A DNA stretch of 64,000 bases from Mercenaria mercenaria (taxonomy: Eukaryota; Mollusca; Bivalvia; Venerida; Veneridae), in contig NC_069366.1 in the NCBI RefSeq assembly GCF_021730395.1, positions 88,586,501 to 88,650,500 of the forward strand, given 5' to 3'. The number at the start of each line of letters is the position of its first letter. Positions within the stretch are counted from its first letter, which is position 1. Of this stretch, positions 1 to 12,860 are shown in pieces. The notes under the pieces were generated by a model. That model saw only the letters and a program-made list of their open reading frames with translations, searched no databases and was not told the origin of the DNA. The translations under genes and the position numbers were made by a program.

Positions 1-785
1 GGTAAAAACAAACCGACTGATACTAACAAAAATCATTAATATAATACCTAAAAACGGGCAATAGCACAAGTTACACGCGATACTTATTTATTCACAGTTA
101 TTTACAATAACTGAACAGACGCTTTGTAAAGGGAGTAAACTCTAAGAGAAGCTAGAGCGTACATTGATGGGGGCAGTACGTTTGGGGTTTGAAACTGATA
201 CAGCTAGACATACTATGGATTACAGTGTATCTATAATGCTACAAGAAGAGGTTATTATGGAAGAAACAAGATGCAGATGCCAAATATCAGTCTGCGCAGA
301 AATACATACATACGTCCCTGGCAAAGCATTTCAAAAATAAAAATCATGTATTAACAGCACGTGAATTGCCTTGTTTGCACACGATTTTTCTCCCGTTTAT
401 ACATGGGCGGATCCAGTGAAAAAAGTATTTTTTATGCAAGAATATATATTCTCTAGACGTTGGGTGGTTAATGATGACAGCAACGACCAATACCCGTTAT
501 ACCCATTCGAACTGTGACTTTCACAGAATACTTTGAATGCCGTTCAGTGCGCGACATTCGACATTCGAAAAAATAATGTCGTACAGAAAACGACACTGGA
601 TATACATTCGAGCTTTGACTTTAACGGAAAGCAAAAAAAAAAAAAAAAATGCCGTTCAATGCGCGACATTCGACATTCAAACTTCAAAAAAGAATATTTA
701 TTCAGAGAAGCGATTAATGTGTTGCAAAAGTAATTTTGCAATATACCACTTACCAATATTGTTAACATTTAGCTTCTCTGGCTTC
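1..785. other. Non-coding; short direct repeat
   Basis: I see no gene. A segment of about 40 bp containing GCGCGACATTCGACATTC occurs at 532-573 and again at 649-690, separated by a poly-A run near 632-648. The short open frames here run through this repeat and have no recognisable domain. Confidence 0.5.
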
Positions 786-992
786 TTTAACCCTTACCAT
801 GCTAAATTTCTAAAATGGACTGGTCCATCATTCAATGTGGGCAATACCAATAATTTTCGAAGAGGAGTTCACAGAAAATTTACTTACTGAATCAGTGCAG
901 ACCATGATCAGCCTGCACGGACGTGTAGGTTGATCTTGGTCTGCACTGGTCGCAAAGGCAGAATATCTTGCCGCCAGCAAGCTAAAGGTTAA
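786..992. repeat. Palindromic MITE-like repeat
   Basis: The left end (TTAACCCTTACCATGCTA) and right end (AGCAAGCTAAAGGTTAAG) are imperfect inverted repeats. Inside are inverted ATGATCAGCCTGC and TCTGCACTGGTCGCAAAGG motifs. A related copy lies at 48295-48486, with the same ends and the same ATGATCAGCCTGCAC core. This is a dispersed non-autonomous element. It encodes nothing and its superfamily is not determined. Confidence 0.7.
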
Positions 993-1187
993 GACAAAAT
1001 GAACAAGAAGATTAAATATAAGAACATTTATTTGTACATGGACGCAATTCTGTATAATATAAATACAGATGCAAACACTTATAGTCAATAAAAGTGCTTT
1101 GATAGAATGAAAGACGTCTTGAATCGTTTTGATAAGTGAAAATCTTATATGTTTAAAATGTACAGTTGCTCTGAATAATTTTTAAAT

Positions 1188-1260
1188 AGTTTAGTTTAGT
1201 TTAGTTTAGTTTATTTCATATATCCATTAGGCCATAGGCCCATGTGGCAATTTTAGTATA
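1188..1260 (-). mobile_element. Probable LINE 3' end with (AAACT)n tail
   Basis: On the minus strand, text containing ATGAAATAAAC (a polyadenylation-like signal) leads straight into five AAACT pentamers. A short tandem tail after an AATAAA-like signal is typical of CR1/jockey-type LINE 3' ends. Upstream, on the minus side (1261 to about 1680), AT-rich sequence may be the 3' UTR. I see no reverse transcriptase there. Confidence 0.4.
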
Positions 1261-2101
1261 TACAAATAACACGAATAATATGACGGACATGTACATATAA
1301 TATAATTTCATATTTGCACTGTATTATAATTATAATTCTAATAAATATAAATTGTATGGAACATTAGTTGTCACAATATGACATAAATCAAAATATGCAG
1401 TAAACCTAATGTACACATACTTGTAATGTAACAACACAATTTGTCGTACATTGTACATATTATATTGCAACAACAAAAACGATCGAGGCATTTTAAAAAG
1501 TCTTTAATGTGATCAATACTATACTACTACCTAGTAAACGTTGTAAGTAAGATTCACAAGTGGTTTTTGATGAGCATGTTTCATAGTATTTGATTATTAT
1601 AAAATATGTAACGCCATTATCAATACACATATTAATCAAACGATCATTTAAATATAAAGTTATTAAAAAGCACATTCCACTTTGATGTCTATCTTGTCCG
1701 AAACGAAAAAGACAAGAAAAAATGGTGGAAAATAAAGCTTGTTTGTTGCTAAAATAGATGTGCAGTTAGTAACAACTAGATTACATAACATAACATAAAT
1801 TTTATATATGTTTCTAAATTATGTGTTGTTATACAATAAGTCTGATCTCATAGTAAATGCTTTATTTACAAAACTTCCAAGACTTTTTAATGTTCGGCTA
1901 TTTTCCGAATTCAACAGTTCTATGAATTTAAGCATACTTGGACGTTTCCAGTAATACAGAGGTTACAATGATTTATTCCATCTGCCGGTTTCAATGCAAA
2001 GTCTATGAGATGATTATCGTAGCCTAGCTACACTTATTCTTAATTTTGATATATTGATTACATCGAGATATAGTTGAAATTTAAAATCAGCAATGTTTTT
2101 T
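1261..2101. other. AT-rich, no feature seen
   Basis: No convincing open frame, RNA gene or repeat structure was seen, apart from possible LINE 3' UTR sequence at its left side. Confidence 0.4.
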
Positions 2102-2540
2102 CTTATAAAAAACAAGAGCTGTCTCCATAGGATGACACATGCCCCCGATGGCACTTGAATGAATAGTTATGGCCGATGTTAGAGTTTAGGACCTTTGACC
2201 TACGGACCTGGCCTGGGTCTTGCGCGCGACACGTCGTCTTACTGTGCCACACAATCATGCGTAGTTATTTTAAAATCCATGCATGAATGACAAAGATATG
2301 GACCGGACATGCCCATCATTGCACTATCGTGAAATATGCCCTTTAACGTCTAAGTGTGACCTTGACCTTTGAGCTACGGATCTGGGTCTTGCGCACGACA
2401 CGTCGTCTTACTGTGGTACACATTCATGCCAAGTTATTTGAAAATCCATCCATGGATGACAAAGATATGGACCGGACACGAAAATTGCGGACAGACCGAC
2501 AGACCGACAGAGGGGGCATAAAAAGTGTTCTACTAGAGTC
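2102..2540 (+). repeat. Dispersed repeat with two internal units
   Basis: It starts with AACAAGAGCTGTCTCCATAG and ends in repeated ACAGACCG followed by GGGGGCATAAAA; inverted ATGCCCCC/GGGGGCAT lie near the ends. Inside, a unit (ACCTTTGACC, GGGTCTTGCGC, ACACGTCGTCTTACTGTG, GACAAAGATATGGACCGGAC) occurs twice, at about 2199-2312 and 2364-2479. I recognise this as a repeat family common in bivalve genomes. Open frames here are spurious. Confidence 0.65.
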
Positions 2541-2704
2541 ATCTAGTCTACTTCTCCAATTTTGCATAAATTGATCATTTATTCGTTGTTTAATCAAAAC
2601 AAGAAACATATTCATATCACCAACTGTTTGATCAAAGGATTTTTAAATACGATATATTGTTTTTGACACACTTTCGTAACAAAATGAGCATTTTACTAAC
2701 TAAC

Positions 2705-2717
2705 ATATATATATATG

Positions 2718-2760
<43 letters not shown>

Positions 2761-2774
2761 ATGCGTGTGTGTGT
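2705..2774. repeat. Compound microsatellite (AT)n(GT)n(GCGT)n
   Basis: An uninterrupted alternating purine-pyrimidine tract: ATATAT, then GTGTGT, then GCGT tetramers, then GTGT. Such tracts are unstable in length and can adopt Z-DNA. Confidence 0.95.
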
Positions 2775-3270
2775 CACAGTAGACGTTCTAAATAATGAAA
2801 AAATATTGGTGTTCGAGTTCGTTTTCTTTTTATTGCATGCTCTAACATTTTAAAAATCGCAAAATATGCCAAATGCCATTTAAATTATCTATCTTATTTT
2901 ACAATGAAGTCTTTATTATCTTACAGTTACAAGTAATATCGTTCAAAATAAGATGCACATTCGTCTAGAATTAGAGATCTTTTGTATTGAAAACGAGGCT
3001 ATGAAAACGACTGTACTCCATTTTAGTGCGAGAAAGTCAATATATTCTTTGAAGACGTTTTTGCCACAACAATTGTTTAAATTAATTCGAAATGTTTGCT
3101 AAAGTACTTTGTACAACACTTAATTAATCTTTAATTACAACTTACTGTAAAACACTCAATCTGAAAAAGAAATGACGTTCAAAAAGCTAATAATAAATCA
3201 GGCTTTAAATGATATTGTAGAGTGTTGTATGTATTACGTATTAACACCATCATTATTTAACCAATTTTTA
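2775..3270. other. AT-rich, no feature seen
   Basis: No open frame, repeat or RNA-like structure recognised. Confidence 0.4.
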
Positions 3271-4809
3271 AAACAAGAGGGCCAAGATGGCCCTAGGTCG
3301 CTCACCTGAGAAACACACCATAATACACCATAACAGTGTAAACATAGACCTAGTGATTGCATGGAAAAAATATTCTGACTAAGTATCATTAAAATTGGAG
3401 CAAACACAAGTATTTTATTTTATTTGACCTAATGACCTAGTTTTTAACCCCAGACGACCCATATTCTAACTTGACCTAGATTTTATCAAGGCAATCATTC
3501 TGACCAAATTTCATGAAGATCAATTGAAAAATACAGCCTCTATCACATACACAAGGTTTTCCTTTGATTTGACCTAGTGACCTAGTTTTTGATCCCAGAT
3601 GACCCATATTTAAACTTGACCTAGATTTTATCAAGGCAATCATTCTGACTGAATTTCATGAAGATCAATTGAAAAATACAGCCTCTATTGCATACACAAG
3701 GTTTTCCTCTGATTTGACCTAGTGACCTAGTTTTTGACCTCAGATGATCCATATTCAAACTTGACCTAGATTTTATCAAGACAATCATTCTGACTAAATT
3801 TCATGAAGATCAATTGAAAAATACAGCCTCTATTGCATACACAAGGTTTTTCTTTGATTTGACCTAGTGACCTAGTTTTTGACCTCAGATGACCCATATT
3901 CAAACTTGACCTAGATTTTATCAAGGCAATCATTCTGACTAAATTTCATAAGATCAATTGAAAAATACAGCCTCTATTGCATACACAAGGTTTTTCTTTG
4001 ATTTGACCTAGTGACCTAGTTTTTGACCACAGATGACCAATAACCAAACACAACCTTGATTTTATCAAGGCAATAATTCTGACCAAATTTCATAAAGATC
4101 AATTGAAAAATACAGCCTCTATCGCATACACAAGGTTTTTCTTTGATTTGACCTAGTGACGTAATTTTTCACCCAAGATAACCCATATTCAAACTTTACC
4201 AAGATTTTATCAGGGCAATCATTCTGACTGAATTTCATGAAGATCAATTGAAAAATATAGCCTCTATCGCATACACAAGGTTTTTCTTTGATTTGACCTA
4301 GTGACCTAGTTTCTAATCCCAGATGACTCATTTTCAAACTCGGCCTAGATTTTATTAAGGTTATCATTCTGACCAAAATTCATGAAGATTAATTGAAAAA
4401 TACAGCCTCTATTGCATACACAAGGTTTTTCTTTGATTTGACCTAGTGACCTAGTTTTTGACCTCAGATAACCCATTTTCAAACTCAGTCTAGATTTTAT
4501 TAAGATAATCATTCTGACCAAAATTCATGAAGATTAATTGAAAAATACAGCCTCTATCGCATACACAAGGTTTTTCTTTGATTTGACCTAGTGACCTAGT
4601 TTTTCACCCCAGATGACCCATTTTCAAACTCGGCCTAGATTTTATCAAGGTAATCATTCTGACCAAATTTCATGAAGATCAGTTGAAAAATACAGCCTCT
4701 ATCGCATACACAAGCTAAATGTTGACGGACAGACAGACAGACGACAGACAGACGCCGGACATCGAGTGATCAGAAAAACTCACTGAGCATTGCTCAGGTG
4801 AGCTAAAAA
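3271..4809. repeat. Non-autonomous element of about nine 145-bp units with inverted ends
   Basis: The left end reads ACAAGAGGGCC then GCTCACCTGAG (3300-3310). The right end carries CTCAGGTGAGC (4793-4803), its exact inverse, after ACAGACAGACG repeats. Between them a unit containing TTTGACCTAGTGACCTAG, CATGAAGATCAATTG and GCATACACAAGG repeats with 144-146 bp spacing (3551, 3696, 3841, 3985, 4130, 4275, 4420, 4565, 4711). It is a dispersed element well known in bivalves. The minus-strand frame at 4119-4376 is only the repeat read through. Confidence 0.85.
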
Positions 4810-4988
4810 ATAAATTGCCTATTGCATTTTGCATTTTTTTTGAATTTCCTATTACTTGTTAGAAGTAAGTCTTAGGTGAGGGAATTCAAAAGATTACATC
4901 AAACATGATACTCATAAACCAACATATTGTAACACTTATTGATTTTTAAGGTTGTATTATTACAGCTGTTTCTATGTAAATTTCTATT

Positions 4989-5117
4989 CCGCGCAGTCTG
5001 GTCAGGATCCTTGCTGTTCGCTAACAGTTTCTCTAATTGCAATAGACTTTGAAAGCGAACAGTCTGGATCCATGCTGGTTGCAAAGCCACTATGTTGGTT
5101 TTCTCATGGCACGGCTC
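4989..5117 (+). repeat. Truncated copy of the GAGCCGCG palindromic element
   Basis: This matches the right half of the elements at 17260-17494 and 18246-18468: GCGCAGTCTGGTCAGGATCC, then GAAAGCGAACAG, ending ACTATGTTGGTTTTCTCATG and the GGCTC terminus. The left arm is missing. Confidence 0.8.
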
Positions 5118-5779
5118 ATTTAAAGGCTCAAAACTTGTCGTTTTGACTAGACTAAATAAATTAACATACATTTTGACATCACTTGTGGACTATATCCATC
5201 TTGTTCACATAATGAATAATCAAAACAATATCATAATCTTATTTTGAAACATACTCATCTGTAAGTGACAATTTACATAAAAATTCAATGAAGATGAATA
5301 GGGTATAACAACTTTTGAACTTCCAAAAATACTCATCATTTATCATAAACGTCATAACGTAAAGTAGCTTTTGCATCAAATTATTATCACAGCAAATATC
5401 ATATGAAATACTTTTCCATAACTATGCCAAGGTCATGAACTATCTAAACAAATTGTAATATAACAGTGATGAACAAGATTTGCAAACGTAATAAAATCAA
5501 AACGTATCAAAAGAAATTGAGGTCCAATTCCTTCAACATCCATTTATAAGTTTAAACAATTTCTTGACAGTATTCTTGACAATATTTAAGCAGTATTTTT
5601 TGCTGAATTTAAATATTTCGCTATATTCGTCTACATTTGTAAAGTTTCTAACATCGAGTATTTTTAGTCATATCCAAAACATTTTGCGCCGTGTTTTCGT
5701 TTTAAACCAACAAGTCTATCAAACAATTTGTATTAGTCTGCAGCTTTTAGTTTTAACGACTAAATACAATTTAAAAGCT
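5118..5779. other. AT-rich, no feature seen
   Basis: Open frames of about 100 codons occur but have no recognisable domain, and their composition matches non-coding DNA. Confidence 0.4.
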
Positions 5780-6245
5780 ATGAAGAGCGTAAAGCGAATG
5801 CTGCGCGAGATGAATTTTGTGTGCGATCTCGTTACTTCTAAGTATCAGAATTGTGTCAAAATTTCTATATGATAAATGTCTCCCCTGTTCAAATATTATT
5901 ATTTTGTCCTTTCTTCTTGATTTTAACTCCCAAGTTTGAGCAGTATCGATCAAGATCATTGAGAATAGATTGCAAAGTTTCACGTGTGCGCGCAAAGAAT
6001 ACTGCGAACAACAGAACAAATAATTTTATCATTATTCATATTATTTGGCTGATCATTAACGAAATAAAGAAAAAGCAAACTAGAACCTTTGTCTCTTTAT
6101 TTGTGCCAATGTTTGTTTCGAAAAATGGCTATGTAGATATTCTTTTTAATTTGATTGCCTCTTTGACAAAACTACGTACGCGTCCTTTGCATTGCTTTTA
6201 CAAAGTCAGAGCTTACATTGTCTTGGGAATGTTTTATAATTTATA
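5780..6245 (-). mobile_element. Decayed LINE reverse transcriptase fragment
   Basis: On the minus strand the text gives pieces typical of non-LTR reverse transcriptases, in the right order: FFETNIG (the segment before the RQG.SLSPLLF motif), SLLFLYFVND (compare SPLLFSLFVND), a damaged FADD-region, then RETLQSILNDLDRYCSNLGV and KIIIFEQGRHLSY. The pieces lie in different frames and contain stops, so it is not functional. The (F/Y)ADD catalytic motif is not readable. The family (CR1/jockey-like versus RTE) cannot be decided by eye. The plus-strand 131-codon frame at 5851-6246 is its antisense shadow. Confidence 0.65.
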
Positions 6246-7301
6246 AGAACGCTGTAATTTGCACCAATACGATGGACTCAAGCCAAGACTTGGTCCACTT
6301 AGATTATCGTATTACTCTTTGAAATCAGTTTTTACAATAATGTTCTGACAAAAAAAAACGGTGTAATCTCTTTTGTCAATAATGGGGCTAAATCCTTGTT
6401 GCTGCTGTAATTCACAACGTTCATGTTGGACCGGTTTCAGGAAATACTGAACCATGTTGATATTTCGCTGGTACATTTGTTCAATAAATAGTACATATTA
6501 CATTGCCGACGGATTTTCATGAAAGACCTCATTACAAAAATTGAACATGTTTGGGTGCTCAGTCACGGCTGTGTTCTTCACCGAAACGATAGCTTCGAGC
6601 CTTGATTTGCTCCTCTCATTTTTGAGAGGGCAGGTTTATTTTAAAATTGCGATTGAAATTTGTACTTTCGTAGTTGAGCCACCATCATTCAGAAAAAAAA
6701 AATGTTTTGTTTAAGAAGTTATTTAGACAATTCTCAGAACTGTGTATGAAATGCATGACCGGGAACTGTCCTGAATAATGATTTTAAATTGGAAGTGATA
6801 GTACGGGGGCCAAAAACGTCTTCCATGCACCCCGCCTTCTCAATACTTTTTTCATAGGTACCAAATTGTTTGGCAGGACCAATTCTTTCCAAATAAAAAA
6901 TGTTCTCATGATAAAAACGCTTTTTGAACTATATAATATTTCATTGTTTCCATGGCAACCGTTCATTTTTGGAAAGGACAACCATATAAATTATATTAAT
7001 CAGTCATATCTTGGTCAGTTTTCGTGATTAAAACAAAAATGGTGTCAAAATAAAGCTGAAACATTGGCCTTTTAATAACAGTATTTTTATGTGATTTAAC
7101 TAATATGCATATTTATGAATATTATCAAGAGAATGTTACCAAATGACAAGATTTAATTAAAAAATAATATTTTCTAAGTTTTAAATCAATTTAAATGTAC
7201 CAAACAGTTTTGATGTGGTCTTAAAGTCTCTCAGTGTTTTCTAAAATAGTATTTTGTATCTCTGATTGTATTTTGTTTTACTCCAAAGTAGGTATGCTGA
7301 G
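6246..7301. other. No feature seen
   Basis: No coding region, RNA gene or clear repeat recognised; AT-rich with scattered short A-runs. Confidence 0.4.
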
Positions 7302-7332
7302 CCACTATGTTGGTTTTCACATGGCGCGGCTC
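7302..7332 (+). repeat. Terminal fragment of the GAGCCGCG palindromic element
   Basis: About 31 bp matching the right terminus of the 17260 family (CCACTATGTTGGTTTTC, then CATGGCGCGGCTC). Confidence 0.75.
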
Positions 7333-7349
7333 AAATGTAAATTTGCAAA

Positions 7350-8050
7350 TCACTCCTTTTATTCTATTTTCTTGTCGGGGAATAATTAAAGAAACCTATC
7401 TTTGAAAATAAAGAATTTTGACCGCTCCGTTTTAATTCATAGCGGCTAAACTGATAAGATTTTTTCTACCCCCCTCCCCCCACCACTTTACTAACCCTTG
7501 AATACGGTGCCAGATACGCGAGTTATGCAAGATTAAACATTTTCATTAAAACATTCAACCACTTATACCATATTCAGTAGTTATAAAACATGTTTTTGCG
7601 CGACATATTCACATTTTGTGCCAAACTTGGTGAACATGAACATGTTGAAAAATTTAACCCGAACTGTGGGCAAGTAGCTTTAACTGACTCTGATATACAT
7701 TACTAGATAATATACTTAGATATAAAAGACGCAACAATGTACATCGTGTGAATATATTCAAATAAAAACGATTCTAAAGATTTTTGTGAACTCTGAAGGT
7801 CCTGTTTATATCAATGAAAGACATACTGAAATCAGCGTTTGCGCGACGATAACACCGTCATTGGTGTCAACGTCACAAAATTTAGATTACCAAAACAAAT
7901 AAAAAGTGAATTTACAAAAAAATCTGCCGTGAACAGCCCCTATTTTTATTATATTTTCTTGTTCAGAAATGATTAAAGAAGAACATATTTGAAAATCAAG
8001 AACTTTGACCGTTCCGTTTTATTTTATTTCGACTAAACGGCCATGAAATA
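7350..8050 (+). repeat. Pair of about 110-bp direct repeats
   Basis: The segments 7352-7460 and 7936-8050 share ATTTTCTTGT, GATTAAAGAA-like, TTTGACCGNTCCGTTTTA and CGGCTAAAC-type text in the same order, 584 bp apart. They look like two diverged copies of one dispersed element or a local duplication. Nothing coding lies between. Confidence 0.6.
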
Positions 8051-8255
8051 CATTGAATATTTTCGCTATTTTTCCCCACCCCTACTACGGATATCTCTTT
8101 ATTTAAGCATTTTCCAAATGAAATAGTTTACAAAACGCAACACGTAAACAATAACATTGAATTTAGCTATATTCCTGAGTTTGAAATAATGTAATAACAT
8201 TAATTTTAATGCGATTATTACAGAAAAACGGCGATTTCCCTTGAAAAACACATGT

Positions 8256-8273
8256 GCCGCTAGGTGGCGCTCC
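8256..8273 (+). promoter_or_regulatory. CTCF-like motif
   Basis: GCCGCTAGGTGGCGCTCC fits the bilaterian CTCF core (CCASYAGRKGGCR) at all but one core position. It lies about 300 bp before the large satellite. One motif match by eye can occur by chance and shows no binding. Confidence 0.35.
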
Positions 8274-8570
8274 TCAAAGGAAATGTGGAATCGGAACGAT
8301 TTTCTTTTTTCTCCAAATGAAAGACAGGATATGTTAGTACATACAGACTTAATATCAGTCTTTTAAATGATACAATTAATTGTCATCAACGAAACAACAA
8401 TTGATGTGATATTGTTCGCAGACATAGTTTAAACACTTAATTGAAGGAGGAATAATAATGTAACATACATTACACATGTTACGTTACCATTTCATCTACC
8501 TTGTTTTATTGCATCAATCGTTTAGAAAATATTCTAGAAACATAATTAATATCTCATATGCATGACTACG

Positions 8571-11500
8571 TATCTCATGTGTGTGACTTACTAACCTATA
8601 CGTAGTATCACATGTGTGTGACTTACTACCCTATACGTAGTATCACATGTGTGTGACTTACTACCCTATACGTAGTATCTCATGTGTGTGACATACTAAC
8701 CTATACGTAGTATCACATGTGTGTGACATACTAACCTATACGTAGTATCACATGTGTGTGACTTACTAACCTATACGTAGTATCACATGTGTGTGACATA
8801 CTAACCTATACGTAGTATCTCATGTGTGTGACATACTAACCTATACGTAGTATCACATGTGTGTGACCTACTAACCTATACGTAGTATCACATGTGTGTG
8901 ACTTACTACCCTATACGTAGTATCTCATGTGTGTGACATACTAACCTATACGTAGTATCACATGTGTGTGACATACTAACCTATACGTAGTATCTCATGT
9001 GTGTGACATACTAACCTATACGTAGTATCACATGTGTGTGACATACTAACCTATACGTAGTATCACATGTGTGTGACTTACTACCCTATACGTAGTATCT
9101 CATGTGTGTGACATACTAACCTATACGTAGTATCTCATGTGTGTGACATACTAACCTATACGTAGTATCACATGTGTGTGACTTACTACCCTATACGTAG
9201 TATCTCATGTGTGTGACATACTAACCTATACGTAGTATCACATGTGTGTGACATACTAACCTATACGTAGTATCTCATGTGTGTGACATACTAACCTATA
9301 CGTAGTATCACATGTGTGTGACTTACTACCCTATACGTAGTATCTCATGTGTGTGACATACTAACCTATACGTAGTATCACATGTGTGTGACTTACTACC
9401 CTATACGTAGTATCTCATGTGTGTGACTTACTAACCTATACGTAGTATCACATGTGTGTGACTTACTACCTATACGTAGTATCTCATGTGTGTGACTTAC
9501 TAACCTATACGTAGTATCACATGTGTGTGACATACTAACCTATACGTAGTATCACATGTGTGTGACTTACTAACCTATACGTAGTATCACATGTGTGTGA
9601 CTTACTACCCTATACGTAGTATCACATGTGTGTGACTTACTAACCTATACGTAGTATCTCATGTGTGTGACATACTAACCTATACGTAGTATCACATGTG
9701 TGTGACTTACTACCCTATACGTAGTATCACATGTGTGTGACTTACTAACCTATACGTAGTATCTCATGTGTGTGACTTACTACCCTATACGTAGTATCAC
9801 ATGTGTGTGACTTACTACCCTATACGTAGTATCTCATGTGTGTGACTTACTAACCTATACGTGTCACTTACTACCCTATACGTAGTATCACATGTGTGTG
9901 ACTTACTGCCCTATACGTAGTATCACATGTGTGTGACTTACTACCCTATACGTAGTATCACATGTGTGTGACTTACTAACCTATACGTAGTATCACATGT
10001 GTGTGACTTACTAACCTGTACGTAGTATCACATGTGTGTGACTTACTACCCTATACGTAGTATCACATGTGTGTGACTTACTAACCTGTACGTAGTATCA
10101 CATGTGTGTGACTTACTACCCTATACGTAGTATCACATGTGTGTGACTTACTAACCTGTACGTAGTATCACATGTGTGTGACTTACTAACCTATACGTAG
10201 TATCACATGTGTGTGACTTACTAACCTATACGTAGTATCACATGTGTGTGACTTACTACCCTATACGTAGTATCACATGTGTGTGACTTACTACCCTATA
10301 CGTAGTATCACATGGGTGTGACTTACTAACCTATACGTAGTATCACATGTGTGTGACTTACTAACCTATACGTAGTATCTCATGTGTGTGACTTACTACC
10401 CTATACGTAGTATCTCATGTGTGTGACTTACTAACCTATACGTAGTATCACATGTGTGTGATTTACTAACCTATACGTAGTATCACATGTGTGTGACTTA
10501 CTAACCTATACGTAGTATCACATGTGTGTGACTTACTAACCTATACGTAGTATCTCATGTGTGTGACTTACTACCCTATACGTAGTATCTCATGTGTGTG
10601 ACATACTAACCTATACGTAGTATCTCATGTGTGTGACTTACTACCCTATACGTAGTATCACATGTGTGTGACATACTAACCTATACGTAGTATCTCATGT
10701 GTGTGACATACTAACCTATACGTAGTATCTCATGTGTGTGACTTACTACCCTATACGTAGTATCTCATGTGTGTGACTTACTAACCTATACGTAGTATCA
10801 CATGTGTGTGACTTACTACCCTATACGTAGTATCACATGTGTGTGACTTACTAACCTATACGTAGTATCTCATGTGTGTGACTTACTACCCTATACGTAG
10901 TATCACATGTGTGTGACTTACTACCCTATACGTAGTATCACATGTGTGTGACTTACTAACCTATACGTAGTATCTCATGTGTGTGACTTACTACCCTATA
11001 CGTAGTATCTCATGTGTGTGACTTACTACCCTATACGTAGTATCTCATGTGTGTGACATACTAACCTATACGTAGTATCTCATGTGTGTGACATACTAAC
11101 CTATACGTAGTATCTCATGTGTGTGACTTACTAACCTATACGTAGTATCACATGTGTGTGACTTACTACCCTATACGTAGTATCTCATGTGTGTGACATA
11201 CTAACCTATACGTAGTATCACATGTGTGTGATTTACTAACCTATACGTAGTATCACATGTGTGTGACTTACTAACCTATACGTAGTATCTCATGTGTGTG
11301 ACTTACTACCCTATACGTAGTATCTCATGTGTGTGACTTACTACCCTATACGTAGTATCTCATGTGTGTGACTTACTAACCTATACGTAGTATCACATGT
11401 GTGTGACTTACTTACCTATACGTAGTATCACATGTGTGTGACATACTAACCTATACGTAGTATCACATGTGTGTGACTTACTACCCTATACGTAGTATCT

Positions 11501-12860
11501 CATGTGTGTGACTTACTAACCTATACGTAGTATCACATGTGTGTGACTTACTACCCTATACGTAGTATCACATGTGTGTGACTTACTAACCTATACGTAG
11601 TATCACATGTGTGTGACTTACTTACCTATACGTAGTATCACATGTGTGTGACATACTAACCTATACGTAGTATCACATGTGTGTGACTTACTACCCTATA
11701 CGTAGTATCACATGTGTGTGATTTACTAACCTATACGTAGTATCTCATGTGTGTGACTTACTAACCTATACGTAGTATCTCATGTGTGTGACATACTAAC
11801 CTATACGTAGTATCACATGTGTGTGACTTACTAACCTATACGTAGTATCTCATGTGTGTGACATACTAACCTATACGTAGTATCACATGTGTGTGACATA
11901 CTAACCTATACGTAGTATCTCATGTGTGTGACTTACTACCCTATACGTAGTATCACATGTGTGTGACATACTAACCTATACGTAGTATCACATGTGTGTG
12001 ACATACTAACCTATACGTAGTATCACATGTGTGTGACTTACTTACCTATACGTAGTATCACATGTGTGTGACATACTAACCTATACGTAGTATCACATGT
12101 GTGTGACTTACTTACCTATACGTAGTATCACATGTGTGTGACATACTAACCTATACGTAGTATCACATGTGTGTGACTTACTACCCTATACGTAGTATCT
12201 CATGTGTGTGACTTACTACCCTATACGTAGTATCACATGTGTGTGACTTACTAACCTATACGTAGTATCACATGTGTGTGACTTACTACCCTATACGTAG
12301 TATCTCATGTGTGTGACTTACTAACCTATACGTAGTATCTCATGTGTGTGACTTACTAACCTATACGTAGTATCTCATGTGTGTGACTTACTAACCTATA
12401 CGTAGTATCACATGTGTGTGACTTACTACCCTATACGTAGTATCTCATGTGTGTGACTTACTAACCTATACGTAGTATCACATGTGTGTGACTTACTACC
12501 CTATACGTAGTATCACATGTGTGTGACATACTAACCTATACGTAGTATCTCATGTGTGTGACTTACTAACCTATACGTAGTATCACATGTGTGTGACTTA
12601 CTACCCTATACGTAGTATCTCATGTGTGTGACTTACTAACCTATACGTAGTATCACATGTGTGTGACATACTAACCTATACGTAGTATCTCATGTGTGTG
12701 ACTTACTAACCTATACGTAGTATCACATGTGTGTGACTTACTACCCTATACGTAGTATCTCATGTGTGTGACTTACTAACCTATACGTAGTATCACATGT
12801 GTGTGACATACTAACCTATACGTAGTATCTCATGTGTGTGACTTACTACCCTATACGTAG
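8571..12860 (+). repeat. Satellite array of 35-bp units, about 122 copies
   Basis: The unit is TATCWCATGTGTGTGACWTA followed by CTAMCCTATACGTAG, 35 bp, repeated almost without interruption for 4.29 kb. Variation is concentrated at three positions: A/T at base 5, T/A at base 18 and A/C at base 24; a minor TTACC form also occurs. Rare indels include one lost base near 9470 and one short unit near 9858. Units look very similar along the whole array, which points to recent expansion or homogenisation. The first 21 bp resemble the 21-bp units of the arrays at 13271-13614 and 14770-15950. Confidence 0.98.

Noticed and set aside
5564-6246. Plus-strand frames of 102 and 131 codons as genes
   Set aside because: The second is antisense to a minus-strand reverse transcriptase relic; the first has no domain and AT-driven composition.
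8571-12860. CRISPR-like array
   Set aside because: The 35-bp units are contiguous with no unique spacers, and the DNA is eukaryotic.
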